NCBI GenBank assembly: GCA_025933935.1 | Contig: JAICYZ010000002.1 | Span: forward strand, 1 to 53,777 | Direction of reading: 5' to 3' | Length of the DNA: 53,777 bases | Source: Chitinophagaceae bacterium | Lineage (GTDB): Bacteria; Bacteroidota; Bacteroidia; Chitinophagales; Chitinophagaceae | Shown here: one piece after another, positions 8,929 to 17,603 of the stretch | Layout of the letters: the number at the start of each line of letters is the position of its first letter | Numbering within the stretch: the first letter of the stretch is position 1 | The notes under the pieces: model-generated | Databases searched by the model: none | Seen by the model: the letters and a program-made list of their open reading frames with translations, nothing else | Told to the model about the DNA's origin: nothing | Program-made: the position numbers and the translations under genes

Positions 8929-10782
8929 ATGGATAGGAATTCGATTATTGGTTTTGCGCTGTTGGCTGTTTTGTTTTTTGGATATTTTTATTATTCAAAA
9001 CAAGGGCAATTGACAGCAGAAAGAGAAAGACAGCATATCCAGGATTCTCTGAATAAACTCAAACCAAAAGTAGACACCACACTAAAAATGCAGTCAGCAG
9101 CTGATTCTTTAGCTGTAAAGAAAGATTCTTCGCTTGCAGGTTTAAAACAGGATAGTACAGGAAAAGAGCAATTGGTTACCGTTGAAAATAAAGTATTTAA
9201 AATTACTTTTTCTAATAAAGGCGGCCAGCCGCAAAAAATCGACCTGAAAGATTTTAAAACTTTTGATGGCAAGCCATTGATTCTGCAGGACGGAAGTTTT
9301 AATAATATTTCTTACGCAATCAATACCGGTAATAATCAAACTGCTCAAACGTCTGACCTTCTTTTTACGCCATTGCCGGTGCAAACCGAAAGCGATGGCA
9401 GCAAGGTGATTGGTTTTACGTTGCAGACAAATAATGGCGAATCTATCGAACACCAATATGTCATCAAGCCGGATGATTATATGATTGCCTTTAATATTAA
9501 ACTCAATGGTGCAAACAAACTGCTGACTCAAAATACACTCAATCTTTTATGGCAGGCAAAGGCAACGAAAATGGAGAAGGATATAGAATGGGAAACGCAG
9601 CAATCGCATATTTCATTCGTAGAAAACGGCGATTATGATTTTGAGCATGTGGTAAAAGGAAAAGATGACGATAAAAAGTTTGTGCGTCCCGTAGATTGGC
9701 TTGCTTTGAATCAACAATTTTTTGCAGCTGCCATTGTTGCTAAAAATAAATTTTCTTCAGGGGAAGTTACCTGGCAAAGTCCGAATGATACCAGTTTACA
9801 CATTATAGCAAAAGCCACAGCTAATTTAAAATTAAACGTACCTGCAGGAAATGATGCGGTTGTTCCTTTAGAACTTTTTTATGGCCCCAGCGATTATAAA
9901 ATTTTGAAATCTTACGGCAATCAAATGTACAATATGGTTCCTTTGGGGAGTGGTATTCTTGCATTTGTAAAATATATCAACCGTGGGTTTATCATGCCGG
10001 TTTTTAATTTTCTTTCAAGTAAAATCGCCAGTTATGGTTTGGTAATTGCGCTTCTTACAATTATCATCCGCTTGCTCATTTCGCCGCTCACTTATCAGAG
10101 TTATCTGAGCGGAGCGAAAATGAAATTATTAAAACCGGAACTGGAAGTTCTTAAAACTAAATTTAAGGATGACAAACAGGCTTTTGGAATGGAACAAATG
10201 AAGCTTTACAAAAGTGCCGGCGTAAATCCCCTTGGCGGCTGTATTCCCGCTTTATTCCAGGTACCGATATTTTTTGCGTTGTACGATTTCTTTAATTCGA
10301 ATATTGCCTTGCGACACCAAAGCTTTCTGTGGGCCAAAGATTTATCTACGTATGATTCGATTTATCATCTTCCATTCAATATTCCTTTTTATGGCGATCA
10401 CGTAAGTTTATTTACGATTACTGCCGCCATTACCAGCATGCTCATTTCTGTTTATGGAATGAGTAATATGCAGGACAATAGCAATCCGGTGATGAAATAC
10501 CTCCCTTTCATTTTTCCGGTTATTTTAATCGGTGTTTTCAATAGAATGCCGGCTGCTCTTACGTGGTATTATACGGTTTCCAATACGATTACGTTGCTCA
10601 TCCAGCTTGTAATTCAGAAATATATAATTGACCACGATAAGATAATGGCCAAACTGCAGGAAAATAAGAAGAAACCGGCTGCGCAAAGCAAGTGGCAGGA
10701 ACGAATAACCGCGATGCAGGAATCGAACACCAAACTCAAAACCATGAAGGAGAAAAGTGATGCTTTGAAAAAGAAAAGATAG
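8929..10782 (+). CDS. yidC: Membrane protein insertase YidC
   Basis: A 617-aa insertase of the Gram-negative type. An N-terminal membrane anchor (residues about 5-22) is followed by a large periplasmic P1 domain (about 85-345). The conserved five-helix insertase core begins near YINRGFIMPVFNF. The positively charged groove residue is the Arg of IIIRLLISPLTYQS. The cytoplasmic coiled region lies in KMKLLKPELEVLK, followed by NPLGGCIPALFQVPIFFALY. The long lysine-rich C-terminal tail (about 60 residues) could help bind ribosomes. It inserts and folds inner-membrane proteins alone or with SecYEG. The rpmH/rnpA context common in other phyla is absent. Confidence 0.97.
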   Translation: MDRNSIIGFALLAVLFFGYFYYSKQGQLTAERERQHIQDSLNKLKPKVDTTLKMQSAADSLAVKKDSSLAGLKQDSTGKEQLVTVENKVFKITFSNKGGQPQKIDLKDFKTFDGKPLILQDGSFNNISYAINTGNNQTAQTSDLLFTPLPVQTESDGSKVIGFTLQTNNGESIEHQYVIKPDDYMIAFNIKLNGANKLLTQNTLNLLWQAKATKMEKDIEWETQQSHISFVENGDYDFEHVVKGKDDDKKFVRPVDWLALNQQFFAAAIVAKNKFSSGEVTWQSPNDTSLHIIAKATANLKLNVPAGNDAVVPLELFYGPSDYKILKSYGNQMYNMVPLGSGILAFVKYINRGFIMPVFNFLSSKIASYGLVIALLTIIIRLLISPLTYQSYLSGAKMKLLKPELEVLKTKFKDDKQAFGMEQMKLYKSAGVNPLGGCIPALFQVPIFFALYDFFNSNIALRHQSFLWAKDLSTYDSIYHLPFNIPFYGDHVSLFTITAAITSMLISVYGMSNMQDNSNPVMKYLPFIFPVILIGVFNRMPAALTWYYTVSNTITLLIQLVIQKYIIDHDKIMAKLQENKKKPAAQSKWQERITAMQESNTKLKTMKEKSDALKKKR

Positions 10783-10855
10783 TTTTTTTATTTGCAACCT
10801 TTGGAAGCATAATGTTATCTACATCATTGAATTATCTTTAAATGATAAACATATT

Positions 10856-11509
10856 ATGAAATCTTATTCAATTGTATTTCTTCTTTCTTTTGCTTTTCTT
10901 TCATTTTCGTCGACGGCACAAAAAACGTTGTCAGAAGGAACGCTGGTGTACAGCATGTCTGTAGAAACCGGAAGCGGAGAACCGAAAATGGCCGATATGC
11001 TTGATGGCGCTACAACTACTATCTCTCTGAAAGGAAATGAAAGCAGGACAGAACTGGTGAGTAGTCTTGGACGTGAAGCGACCATTTATGACGCAGCCAC
11101 GGGCAAAGGTGTGATTCTTAAAGATTACAGCGGACAAAAATTAATGATTACAATGACTCCGCAAAACTGGGAGCAGAATAATAAAAAATATCAAGGAATT
11201 GTTTTTGACAACACGAATGAAACTGCGACCATTGCCGGCTTTAATTGTAAAAAGGCAATCGCTAAATTGCAAAACGGAACCAGCTTTACCGTTTATTACA
11301 CTACCGATGTAAATGTGGCGAATAAATCTTATGATGCTCAGTTTAAAACCTTGCCCGGATTACCTGTTCAATACGAAATGGAAAACGGAAAAATGAAATT
11401 TAAATTTACCCTTGCATCTATTAATTATAATCCCGTGCCTGCTTCTAAATTCGAAATTCCTAGCTCCGGTTACCGCGTCATGACTTATGAAGAAACAAAG
11501 ACTAAATAA
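10856..11509 (+). CDS. Secreted protein, DUF4412/GLPGLI-like
   Basis: A 217-aa protein with a cleavable signal peptide (hydrophobic stretch VFLLSFAFLSFSSTAQ, likely cut after STA). The mature part is rich in beta-strand-like segments such as GTLVYSMSV, ATIAGFNCKKA and FTVYYTTDV. It resembles Bacteroidota periplasmic proteins of the DUF4412/GLPGLI kind, in which a conserved I.G..CKKA segment recurs. No catalytic motif is visible. It is 73 bp downstream of yidC on the same strand and could be read from the same message. Function unknown. Confidence 0.7.
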   Translation: MKSYSIVFLLSFAFLSFSSTAQKTLSEGTLVYSMSVETGSGEPKMADMLDGATTTISLKGNESRTELVSSLGREATIYDAATGKGVILKDYSGQKLMITMTPQNWEQNNKKYQGIVFDNTNETATIAGFNCKKAIAKLQNGTSFTVYYTTDVNVANKSYDAQFKTLPGLPVQYEMENGKMKFKFTLASINYNPVPASKFEIPSSGYRVMTYEETKTK

Positions 11510-11575
11510 CTGAGCCTTTATTCGACCTTATAAATTATATTCCAAAAAAAATAGAAATTCGACTTATTTCTCCTT

Positions 11576-11722
11576 CTATTGCAATTCAGGGAATCTATTT
11601 GCAGCTTGCAGCGAAGCAATAAATGTCCACATTTCTTTTGTTAATGATGGCAACTTAGCAACACCTATCATGTTCCTAAGGAACCTTCGAATTTGTGGCT
11701 GAAAAATCGAAAGGCTTGACAT
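11576..11722 (-). CDS. Possible 48-aa ORF next to a terminator
   Basis: Too short for the ORF track. It reads MSSLSIFQPQIRRFLRN and continues to a TAG stop with a tryptophan- and alanine-containing helix-like end (MWTFIASLQAANR). The composition looks more protein-like than random. However, its ATG directly abuts the U-run of the terminator of the neighbouring minus-strand gene, so a dedicated promoter is hard to place. It could be a decayed gene end. I do not recognise it. Confidence 0.2.
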   Translation of the reverse strand: MSSLSIFQPQIRRFLRNMIGVAKLPSLTKEMWTFIASLQAANRFPELQ

Positions 11723-11749
11723 TAAAAAACCTGCATTTCTGCAGGTTTT
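11721..11749 (-). terminator. Rho-independent terminator
   Basis: AAAACCTGCA (11726-11735), loop TTTC, and TGCAGGTTTT (11740-11749) make a perfect 10-bp stem. On the minus strand it runs into TTTTTT. It ends the 115-aa secreted-protein gene and may also act on the plus strand after the DUF4412-like gene. Confidence 0.85.
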
Positions 11750-11778
11750 CCTATAAAAACACTTTTATGAAACAATGA

Positions 11779-12126
11779 TTATTTCCTTCCGCGTATGATT
11801 AACTTATAACCATCTTTCTGGCTATATTCGGGAATTAATATTTTTTGTTTGTAAGGTAAAATATAAACTGTATTTCCTTTTTTATATGAAATATAAGCCT
11901 CACTTACCAAAGAGTTTCCAATCTGCTCCTGGTCTGTAAGGAAACTACCTCTGTAAGTAAGTCCGGACTTTAAATTGAAAGGAATAGAATTTTTTAAATT
12001 GCCGTTTGTCTTTATATTGAGCTGGGTTTTGTTCTTTTTCACAAAACCGCCCCTGTCTGCGAAAGCGAAAACACATACTCCGCAAACAAGCAATAGTACC
12101 GTTACTAATTTGGAATATTTTGTCAT
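11779..12126 (-). CDS. Small secreted protein of unknown function
   Basis: A 115-aa protein with a signal peptide (LVTVLLLVCGVCVFAFADR). The mature part is basic and polar, with a repeated Lys/Tyr/Ile flavour (YISYKKGNTVYILPYKQK) and ends KLIIRGRK. It has no recognisable domain and no cysteine pair after cleavage. The 10-bp terminator downstream and a perfect -7 box upstream (12155-12162) make it a self-contained transcription unit. It is likely periplasmic or surface-associated. I do not recognise the family. Confidence 0.6.
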   Translation of the reverse strand: MTKYSKLVTVLLLVCGVCVFAFADRGGFVKKNKTQLNIKTNGNLKNSIPFNLKSGLTYRGSFLTDQEQIGNSLVSEAYISYKKGNTVYILPYKQKILIPEYSQKDGYKLIIRGRK

Positions 12127-12154
12127 TTGTGAAAACTTTATTAACTTATAAACG

Positions 12155-12162
12155 CAAAATTA
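12155..12162 (-). promoter_or_regulatory. Promoter -7 element for the 115-aa secreted protein
   Basis: On the minus strand this reads TAATTTTG, matching TAnnTTTG, 29 bp before the start codon. No clear TTTG -33 box is seen. Confidence 0.45.
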
Positions 12163-12282
12163 AGAATTTATTGTGATAAATTATAGCCATTCATCACATT
12201 TTTTTCCAAATGCAAGAAAAAAGCAACAAAAGAGGTTTTGTTTTAAAATAATCAGTACTTTGGTGCTATAAGTTCAACGATT

Positions 12283-13710
12283 ATGAAAGATAACCACTAC
12301 AGGCAGGAAAGGGAGGAGATGAATGAGCTATTGCGTCAGTATAATAATTTTAAATCGGGCAGGAAGTTCAATTTTATTGAAGAAGAATCATTTCACCGGC
12401 TGATCGATTATTTTGATGAAAACGACAATCTTTCAGCGGCACTTGAAGCGTCAAATTTTGCCATAGAACAATACCCATATTCTTCGACACTTTATATAAG
12501 AAAGGCTGATATTCTTATTGCCACCCAACATTATCATGAAGGTTTGTCCATCCTTGGAAAAGCAGAAGTGTTGGATAGTAATGATATCAATCTTTATATT
12601 TTAAAAACTGATGCTTACCTCGCTTTGGATTACCAGGAAAAAGCGGCGGCTTTACTCGAAGAAGGGATTGTGGTTTTTGATGGAGAAGAAAAGATTGAGT
12701 TGCTTTTTGAGCTGGCGGATGTATATGACGACTATGAGGATTTTGAAAAGGTTTTTAATTGCCTGCGTTTGGTGTTAGAACAGGATCCGACCAATGAGGA
12801 AGCGCTTTATAAAATTTGTTTTTGGGCAGATTATACCGGTAAAAATGAAGAGAGCATCAAAATCCACCAGGACATTATTGACGAACATCCTTATTCTCAT
12901 TTGGCATGGTTCAACCTCGGCACGGCTTACCAGGGATTAAAGTTGTATGAAAAAGCAATTGATGCATATCAGTATGCGATCGCGATAGATGAAAAGTTTG
13001 ATTATGCTTATCGCAACCTGGGCGATGCATATTTAAGAATGAAAAAATATCGTGATGCAATAGAAGCACTTCAAAAAGTGCTCGAGCTTTCTATGCCTGA
13101 AGAGGTGATATATGAGGCAATCGGATACTGTTTTGAAAAATTGAAAAGCCCTGCACAGGCAAGATTCAATTACCGCAAAGCAGCTCATTTGAATTCTGCG
13201 GAGAGCCGTTTGTATTATAAAATTGCGGGAACTTATATGGAAGAAGGATATTGGGAAAGTGCGGTTAAAAATCTTGAAAATGCGTTGAGTATTAACCGGA
13301 CGCAACCGGATTACCATTATGCCGTCGCCCTTTGTTATATTCAATTGGGAAGGATCAAAGATGCCGTGATTCATTTTACTCACTTTATAAAAGCGCGCCC
13401 CAAAAACGTGAAAGGATGGAAAGAACTGATCAAGTGTCTTTATGATGCTGAATATTTTGAAGAAGCGCTGGAACAAATCTATAATGCCCAAAAAAACACG
13501 GACGACAAACCGTTATTTATTTTTTACAAGTCAGCGGTGCTTTTTGAAATGGGAAAATCAAAAGAAGCATTATTACAACTCCATTTGGCCATGCAGACCG
13601 CACCGGCCTTATTAAAACAATTTATCGAATTAAATCCTTCATTATTGCAGCATCCCGCCGTTTCCGATATCATCAGCAATTATAAAAAAGCGTTGAAGAA
13701 AAAGAAATAA
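12283..13710 (+). CDS. Tetratricopeptide-repeat protein
   Basis: A 475-aa protein built almost wholly of TPR-like 34-residue helical hairpins from about residue 35 to 460. Clear units include AWFNLGTAYQGLKLYEKAIDAYQ, YAYRNLGDAYLRMKKYRDAIEALQ and YHYAVALCYIQLGRIKDAVIHF. No signal peptide or membrane helix is present, so it is probably a cytoplasmic scaffold. The tail is lysine-rich (ALKKKK). Such proteins mediate protein-protein contacts; the partner cannot be deduced. It precedes comA by 117 bp, but comA appears to have its own promoter. Confidence 0.9.
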   Translation: MKDNHYRQEREEMNELLRQYNNFKSGRKFNFIEEESFHRLIDYFDENDNLSAALEASNFAIEQYPYSSTLYIRKADILIATQHYHEGLSILGKAEVLDSNDINLYILKTDAYLALDYQEKAAALLEEGIVVFDGEEKIELLFELADVYDDYEDFEKVFNCLRLVLEQDPTNEEALYKICFWADYTGKNEESIKIHQDIIDEHPYSHLAWFNLGTAYQGLKLYEKAIDAYQYAIAIDEKFDYAYRNLGDAYLRMKKYRDAIEALQKVLELSMPEEVIYEAIGYCFEKLKSPAQARFNYRKAAHLNSAESRLYYKIAGTYMEEGYWESAVKNLENALSINRTQPDYHYAVALCYIQLGRIKDAVIHFTHFIKARPKNVKGWKELIKCLYDAEYFEEALEQIYNAQKNTDDKPLFIFYKSAVLFEMGKSKEALLQLHLAMQTAPALLKQFIELNPSLLQHPAVSDIISNYKKALKKKK

Positions 13711-13799
13711 AAGCCTTTCATTGTCGCAGAAAAAAATGATTCTTATCAGTTGCTGACATGATGTTCAAATTTTTTTCTACATCTTTGCTTCTGCCAAAC

Positions 13800-13807
13800 T
13801 ATATTTG
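13800..13807 (+). promoter_or_regulatory. Promoter -7 element for comA-aroE
   Basis: TATATTTG, a perfect TAnnTTTG match, 20 bp before the comA ATG. The -33 region is T-rich without a clean TTTG at 19-21 nt. Confidence 0.5.
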
Positions 13808-13827
13808 CGCATTCTCAATAATTTAGT

Positions 13828-14598
13828 ATGAATTTTAATCTGAATCAAATCCCTGACAGGGTTGAAAAGCCCCGTAAGTATGGTGTAACGATGATTATGG
13901 ATAAAGGCCTGAGCCTGGAAGAAGCGAGGAATCTAATAAGCGTTGCACATCCGCACATTGACATTGTCAAACTTGGTTTTGGAACTGCTTATGTAACACC
14001 AAACCTTCGCGAAAAGATCAATTTATACCAGTCGTTCAACATTCCGGTTTATTTTGGCGGCACTTTGTTTGAAGCTTTTTTGATAAGAAATCAGTTCAAT
14101 GATTACATACAGCTTTGTAAAGATTTCGGCGTTACTTACATGGAAGTGAGCGACGGTTCTATCACGATTCCTCACACAGAAAAATGCGGATATATAGAAA
14201 AGCTTACCAAATATGGAACGGTTTTAAGTGAAGTAGGAAGTAAAGATGCAACACATATTATTCCGCCCTACAAATGGATAGAACAAATGAAGGCCGAACT
14301 GGAAGCCGGGTCGTCTTATGTGATTGCAGAAGCACGTGAAGCCGGTAATGTCGGGATCTATCGTGGCACAGGAGAAGTAAGAGAAGGTCTGGTACAGGAA
14401 ATACTGACACAAATTCCCGGAGAAAAAATTCTTTGGGAAGCACCGCAAAAAGCACAGCAACTTTATTTCCTCGAGCTGGTTGGTTGTAATGCAAATCTTG
14501 GAAATATTGCGCCTTCAGAAATTATTCCTTTGGAAGCCATGCGTATCGGTCTTCGTGGCGATACGTTCCATCTCTATCTTGACAAAGAAAGTGCATAA
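13828..14598 (+). CDS. comA: Phosphosulfolactate synthase family (ComA)
   Basis: A 256-aa TIM-barrel protein matching the ComA family: KPRKYGVTMIMDKGL near the start, DIVKLGFGTAYV, VYFGGTLFEAFL, the DGSITI segment and IAEAREAGNVGIYR. The founding archaeal enzyme adds sulfite to phosphoenolpyruvate to give phosphosulfolactate in coenzyme M synthesis. Bacteroidota lack coenzyme M, so here the product more plausibly feeds sulfonate metabolism, for example sulfolactate or cysteate for sulfonolipids; that is inference. The stop and the aroE start overlap (TAATG), so the two are translationally coupled. Cytoplasmic. Confidence 0.85.
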   Translation: MNFNLNQIPDRVEKPRKYGVTMIMDKGLSLEEARNLISVAHPHIDIVKLGFGTAYVTPNLREKINLYQSFNIPVYFGGTLFEAFLIRNQFNDYIQLCKDFGVTYMEVSDGSITIPHTEKCGYIEKLTKYGTVLSEVGSKDATHIIPPYKWIEQMKAELEAGSSYVIAEAREAGNVGIYRGTGEVREGLVQEILTQIPGEKILWEAPQKAQQLYFLELVGCNANLGNIAPSEIIPLEAMRIGLRGDTFHLYLDKESA

Positions 14599-15341
14599 TG
14601 AATATTTATGGTTTGATTGGTAAAACACTTCATCATTCTTTTTCAAAAAGATATTTTTCTGAAAAATTCAGAAGTGAAAATCTCACAGATTCACAATACA
14701 TGAATTTTGAAATAAAAGATCTTGCTGCCGCAATTCCTGAATTAAAAACTAATCCTGAGTTAAAGGGATTAAATGTAACCATTCCATATAAAACAGAAAT
14801 TATTCCTTTCCTGGATGATGCTTCAGAAGAATGCATGGAGATTAAAGCATGCAACTGTATAAAAATATCTGGTGGGAAATGGACTGGTTACAATACCGAT
14901 ATTATTGGTTTTAAAAAAACATTTACTCCTTTCTTAAAACCATTTCAGCAAAAAGCATTGATACTTGGAACCGGCGGCGCTTCTAATGCGGTAGCTTTTA
15001 TTTTGAAAAAATTAAATATTGATTTTGTAAAAGTTAGCCGCACAAAAAACCTGTCTGATTCGATCATTTCTTATGAAGATATTTCGGAAGAAACGATGAA
15101 GGATTTTCAAATTGTAATCAATACTACTCCTGTCGGTACTTTTCCAAACGTAAATGAATGTCCTCCGCTACCTTATGAGTTCATTACAGATAAGCATTAT
15201 TTTTTCGATCTGATTTATAACCCCGCAAAAACTTTATTTCTTTCTCTTGCAGAAAAGCATGGAGCTTTTATTGAAAACGGTGATAAAATGCTGATGATCC
15301 AGGCTGAAGAAAGCTGGAAAATATGGGAAAATAGCAAGTAG
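14598..15341 (+). CDS. aroE: Shikimate dehydrogenase
   Basis: A 247-aa enzyme with the AroE layout. The substrate-binding N-terminal domain contains GKTLHHSFSKRYF and the catalytic Lys of NVTIPYKTEIIPF. TGYNTDIIGF follows, then the NADP-binding Rossmann motif ALILGTGGASNAV near residue 120. QAEESWKIW closes the C-terminus. It reduces 3-dehydroshikimate to shikimate in aromatic amino-acid synthesis. It overlaps the comA stop by one base. At 247 residues it is slightly shorter than E. coli AroE (272) but nothing essential appears missing. Confidence 0.95.
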   Translation: MNIYGLIGKTLHHSFSKRYFSEKFRSENLTDSQYMNFEIKDLAAAIPELKTNPELKGLNVTIPYKTEIIPFLDDASEECMEIKACNCIKISGGKWTGYNTDIIGFKKTFTPFLKPFQQKALILGTGGASNAVAFILKKLNIDFVKVSRTKNLSDSIISYEDISEETMKDFQIVINTTPVGTFPNVNECPPLPYEFITDKHYFFDLIYNPAKTLFLSLAEKHGAFIENGDKMLMIQAEESWKIWENSK

Positions 15342-15482
15342 AAAGTGATGAGCCGCAAGACACAAGTCGCAAGACGTAACTAGAAATGAGCAAGTACCAG
15401 TAAACGAATAAATAACCCAAATTCCTATTCAGGCCCTTGGCGATTAATTACCTGTTTTTGAAAATCTTCCTTGAATAAATAC

Positions 15483-15506
15483 AAATAAAAATGTGTGTTT
15501 TTATTT
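15483..15506 (+). terminator. AT-only hairpin after aroE
   Basis: AAATAAAAA and TTTTTATTT flank TGTGTG, a perfect 9-bp stem with no G-C pair, in the 297-bp gap between aroE and the symporter gene. It could weakly end the comA-aroE transcript. Nothing else is evident in the gap apart from a short repeat of CGCAAGAC near 15355-15380. Confidence 0.25.
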
Positions 15507-15638
15507 AGCTTTCAATCTGTTTAAATATATTGCATAACCATTTATCAGATATAACGATGGGATGGGCCATACACGAAAGAAAATTTTAGAACCAGTTGAA
15601 TTTGCTTCTTTAAACAACTAAAAAACCACTCACCTTAT

Positions 15639-17291
15639 ATGCACTTACATCTTGTAGATTACGGAATCATTGGCCTGTATTTTTTGTTTGTAATCGGCAT
15701 TGGTTTTTTATTAAAAAAGAGAATAAAAACCGGCAATGATTTCCTGATGAGCACGCGCAACATTCCGTTGTGGATTACGAGCCTTGCATTTATTTCTGCA
15801 AACCTCGGAGCGCAGGAAGTATTGGGAATGGCGGCAAATGGTGCCAAATATGGACTTTACACAGCGCATTTTTACTGGATGGGTGCGGTTTTAGCCATGT
15901 TGTTTTTAGGTGTTTTTATGATGCCGTTTTATTATGGAAGTAAAGCTCGCAGTGTACCGGAATTTTTAAAATTACGCTTCGATGAAAAGACAAGAACGTT
16001 TAATGCACTCACTTTTGCAGTAATGACCATTTTTTCTTCCGGCATTTCTTTGTACGCCTTAGCCATGTTGATGCAAACGATTCTTGGATGGGATTTTAAT
16101 GTATCTATTTGGCTGGCAGCCGGTATCGTGTTGGCTTATACGTTTTTAGGTGGATTGACCAGTGCCGTTTACAATGAAGTGCTTCAATTCTTTTTAATTG
16201 TTTTGGGAATTGCGCCTTTGGTTTATATCGGGTTTCACCAGGTAGGGGGCATAGATGGGATTCTGGCAAATGTAGACAATGCGAAACTGCATTTATGGAA
16301 AGGAATGAGTCACGCATCAACAAATCCTATGGGAACGGATGCTTTCAGCCTGATATTCGGTTTAGGCTTTGTGCTTGCATTTGGATATTGGTGTACTGAT
16401 TTTTTGGTGGTGCAACGGGCTATGATTTCACACAATTTGAATGATGCAAGGCGTACGCCCATTATTGCTGCATTACCTAAAATTTTCATGCCGTTGATTG
16501 TAATTGTTCCGGGAATTTTATTACTTGCTTTACAAAAAGAGTTTTCGGGTTTTGAACTTCCCTTAAACACAAACGGACAAACGGATTATAACATGGTACT
16601 TCCTTTGTTGTTATCAAAACTTTATCCGAGCGGAATTTTGGGAGTTGGAATTACTGCCTTGATTGCTTCCTTTATGTCCGGAATGGCCGGAAATGTAACT
16701 GCCTTTAATACGGTTTTTACTTTTGATATTTACCAAACCCATATTAAAAAGAATGCGAGCGAAAAGCATTACTTATATGTAGGAAAAGCGACTACAGTAG
16801 TTGGAATTTTGTTGTCCATTCTTACGGCTTATGTGGCACGTGGATTCAATAGTATCATGGATTTATTGCAATTGGTTTTCAGTTTTGTGAACGCTCCTTT
16901 ATTTGCTACATTTTTTCTGGGAATGTTTTGGAAAAAAACAACGCCTAATGGCGCCTTCTGGGGTTTGTTATCCGGCACAGGAGCGGCTGCGCTCACTTAC
17001 TCGCTCTCGACAGCAGAAGGAAAAGGCGGATGGATTGCAAATCTTCATACTTTTTATTCCGGCACAAGCCAGGCATTTAACATTGCCTGGATTGCGTTTG
17101 TCATTTGTTTTGTTATAACAGCAGTAATTAGTTTCGTAACAAAACCGAAACCTGAAAATCAATTGGTTGGTCTTGTTTACAGCCTTACACCAAGGCAAAG
17201 AGATAAAAACCGGGTATGGTACAGGAATCCGGTTTGGCTTGCTATCATCATGTTGTTAATTACACTGTTCTTTAATATTCTTTTCTATTAA
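15639..17291 (+). CDS. Sodium/solute symporter (SSS family)
   Basis: A 550-aa inner-membrane transporter with about 13-14 helices. It opens with YGIIGLYFLFVIGIGFLL. The family signature region is present (LTFAVMTIFSSGISLYALA and FGLGFVLAFGYWCTDFLVVQRA), as is the conserved GLTSAVYNEVLQFF. SSS proteins couple Na+ to uptake of sugars, carboxylates or vitamins; this one is closest in feel to the SGLT sugar branch common in Bacteroidota. It is followed after 7 bp by a 66-aa membrane protein and lies next to, but on the opposite strand from, the fucosidase locus. The substrate is unproven. Confidence 0.88.
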   Translation: MHLHLVDYGIIGLYFLFVIGIGFLLKKRIKTGNDFLMSTRNIPLWITSLAFISANLGAQEVLGMAANGAKYGLYTAHFYWMGAVLAMLFLGVFMMPFYYGSKARSVPEFLKLRFDEKTRTFNALTFAVMTIFSSGISLYALAMLMQTILGWDFNVSIWLAAGIVLAYTFLGGLTSAVYNEVLQFFLIVLGIAPLVYIGFHQVGGIDGILANVDNAKLHLWKGMSHASTNPMGTDAFSLIFGLGFVLAFGYWCTDFLVVQRAMISHNLNDARRTPIIAALPKIFMPLIVIVPGILLLALQKEFSGFELPLNTNGQTDYNMVLPLLLSKLYPSGILGVGITALIASFMSGMAGNVTAFNTVFTFDIYQTHIKKNASEKHYLYVGKATTVVGILLSILTAYVARGFNSIMDLLQLVFSFVNAPLFATFFLGMFWKKTTPNGAFWGLLSGTGAAALTYSLSTAEGKGGWIANLHTFYSGTSQAFNIAWIAFVICFVITAVISFVTKPKPENQLVGLVYSLTPRQRDKNRVWYRNPVWLAIIMLLITLFFNILFY

Positions 17292-17298
17292 AATAAAG

Positions 17299-17499
17299 AT
17301 GATGAATAAATTTTTTGACCTCCGTTTTGTAATAGGTATTTTTTTTCTTGCAGTAGGAATTTTATTATTGCTCTATAGCTTTACAAATCCAACAGTTATG
17401 CATGCAGCAGTGAATCGGTGGTGCGGCATCGTGTTTATGGTATTCGCATTGATAATGATTGCTTTGGCTTTTGGGAAAAATCAAGCGGATAAATTGTAG
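17299..17499 (+). CDS. Small two-helix membrane protein after the SSS symporter
   Basis: A 66-aa protein with two membrane helices (FVIGIFFLAVGILLLLYSF and IVFMVFALIMIALAF) joined by a short polar loop, and a polar C-terminus. It starts 7 bp after the symporter stop, so co-transcription is nearly certain and translational coupling likely. Small accessory membrane proteins are known for some SSS transporters, but this sequence is not one I recognise. It starts with two consecutive ATG codons and either could serve. Confidence 0.65.
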   Translation: MMNKFFDLRFVIGIFFLAVGILLLLYSFTNPTVMHAAVNRWCGIVFMVFALIMIALAFGKNQADKL

Positions 17500-17603
17500 T
17501 AGTTTTAGAAATGAAATTTGCCTATAGTGCAGTAATAAATAAGGTGATCATGTAATTTGGTTCTTGTCAAAAGGCCCATTAGAAGTATACCAATTGCAGT
17601 TCT

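Noticed and set aside
13033-13491. 152-aa minus-strand ORF inside the TPR gene
   Set aside because: Shadow frame of repeated TPR codons.
15342-15638. CGCAAGAC repeats as a CRISPR-like array
   Set aside because: Only two imperfect copies with no regular spacers and no cas genes.
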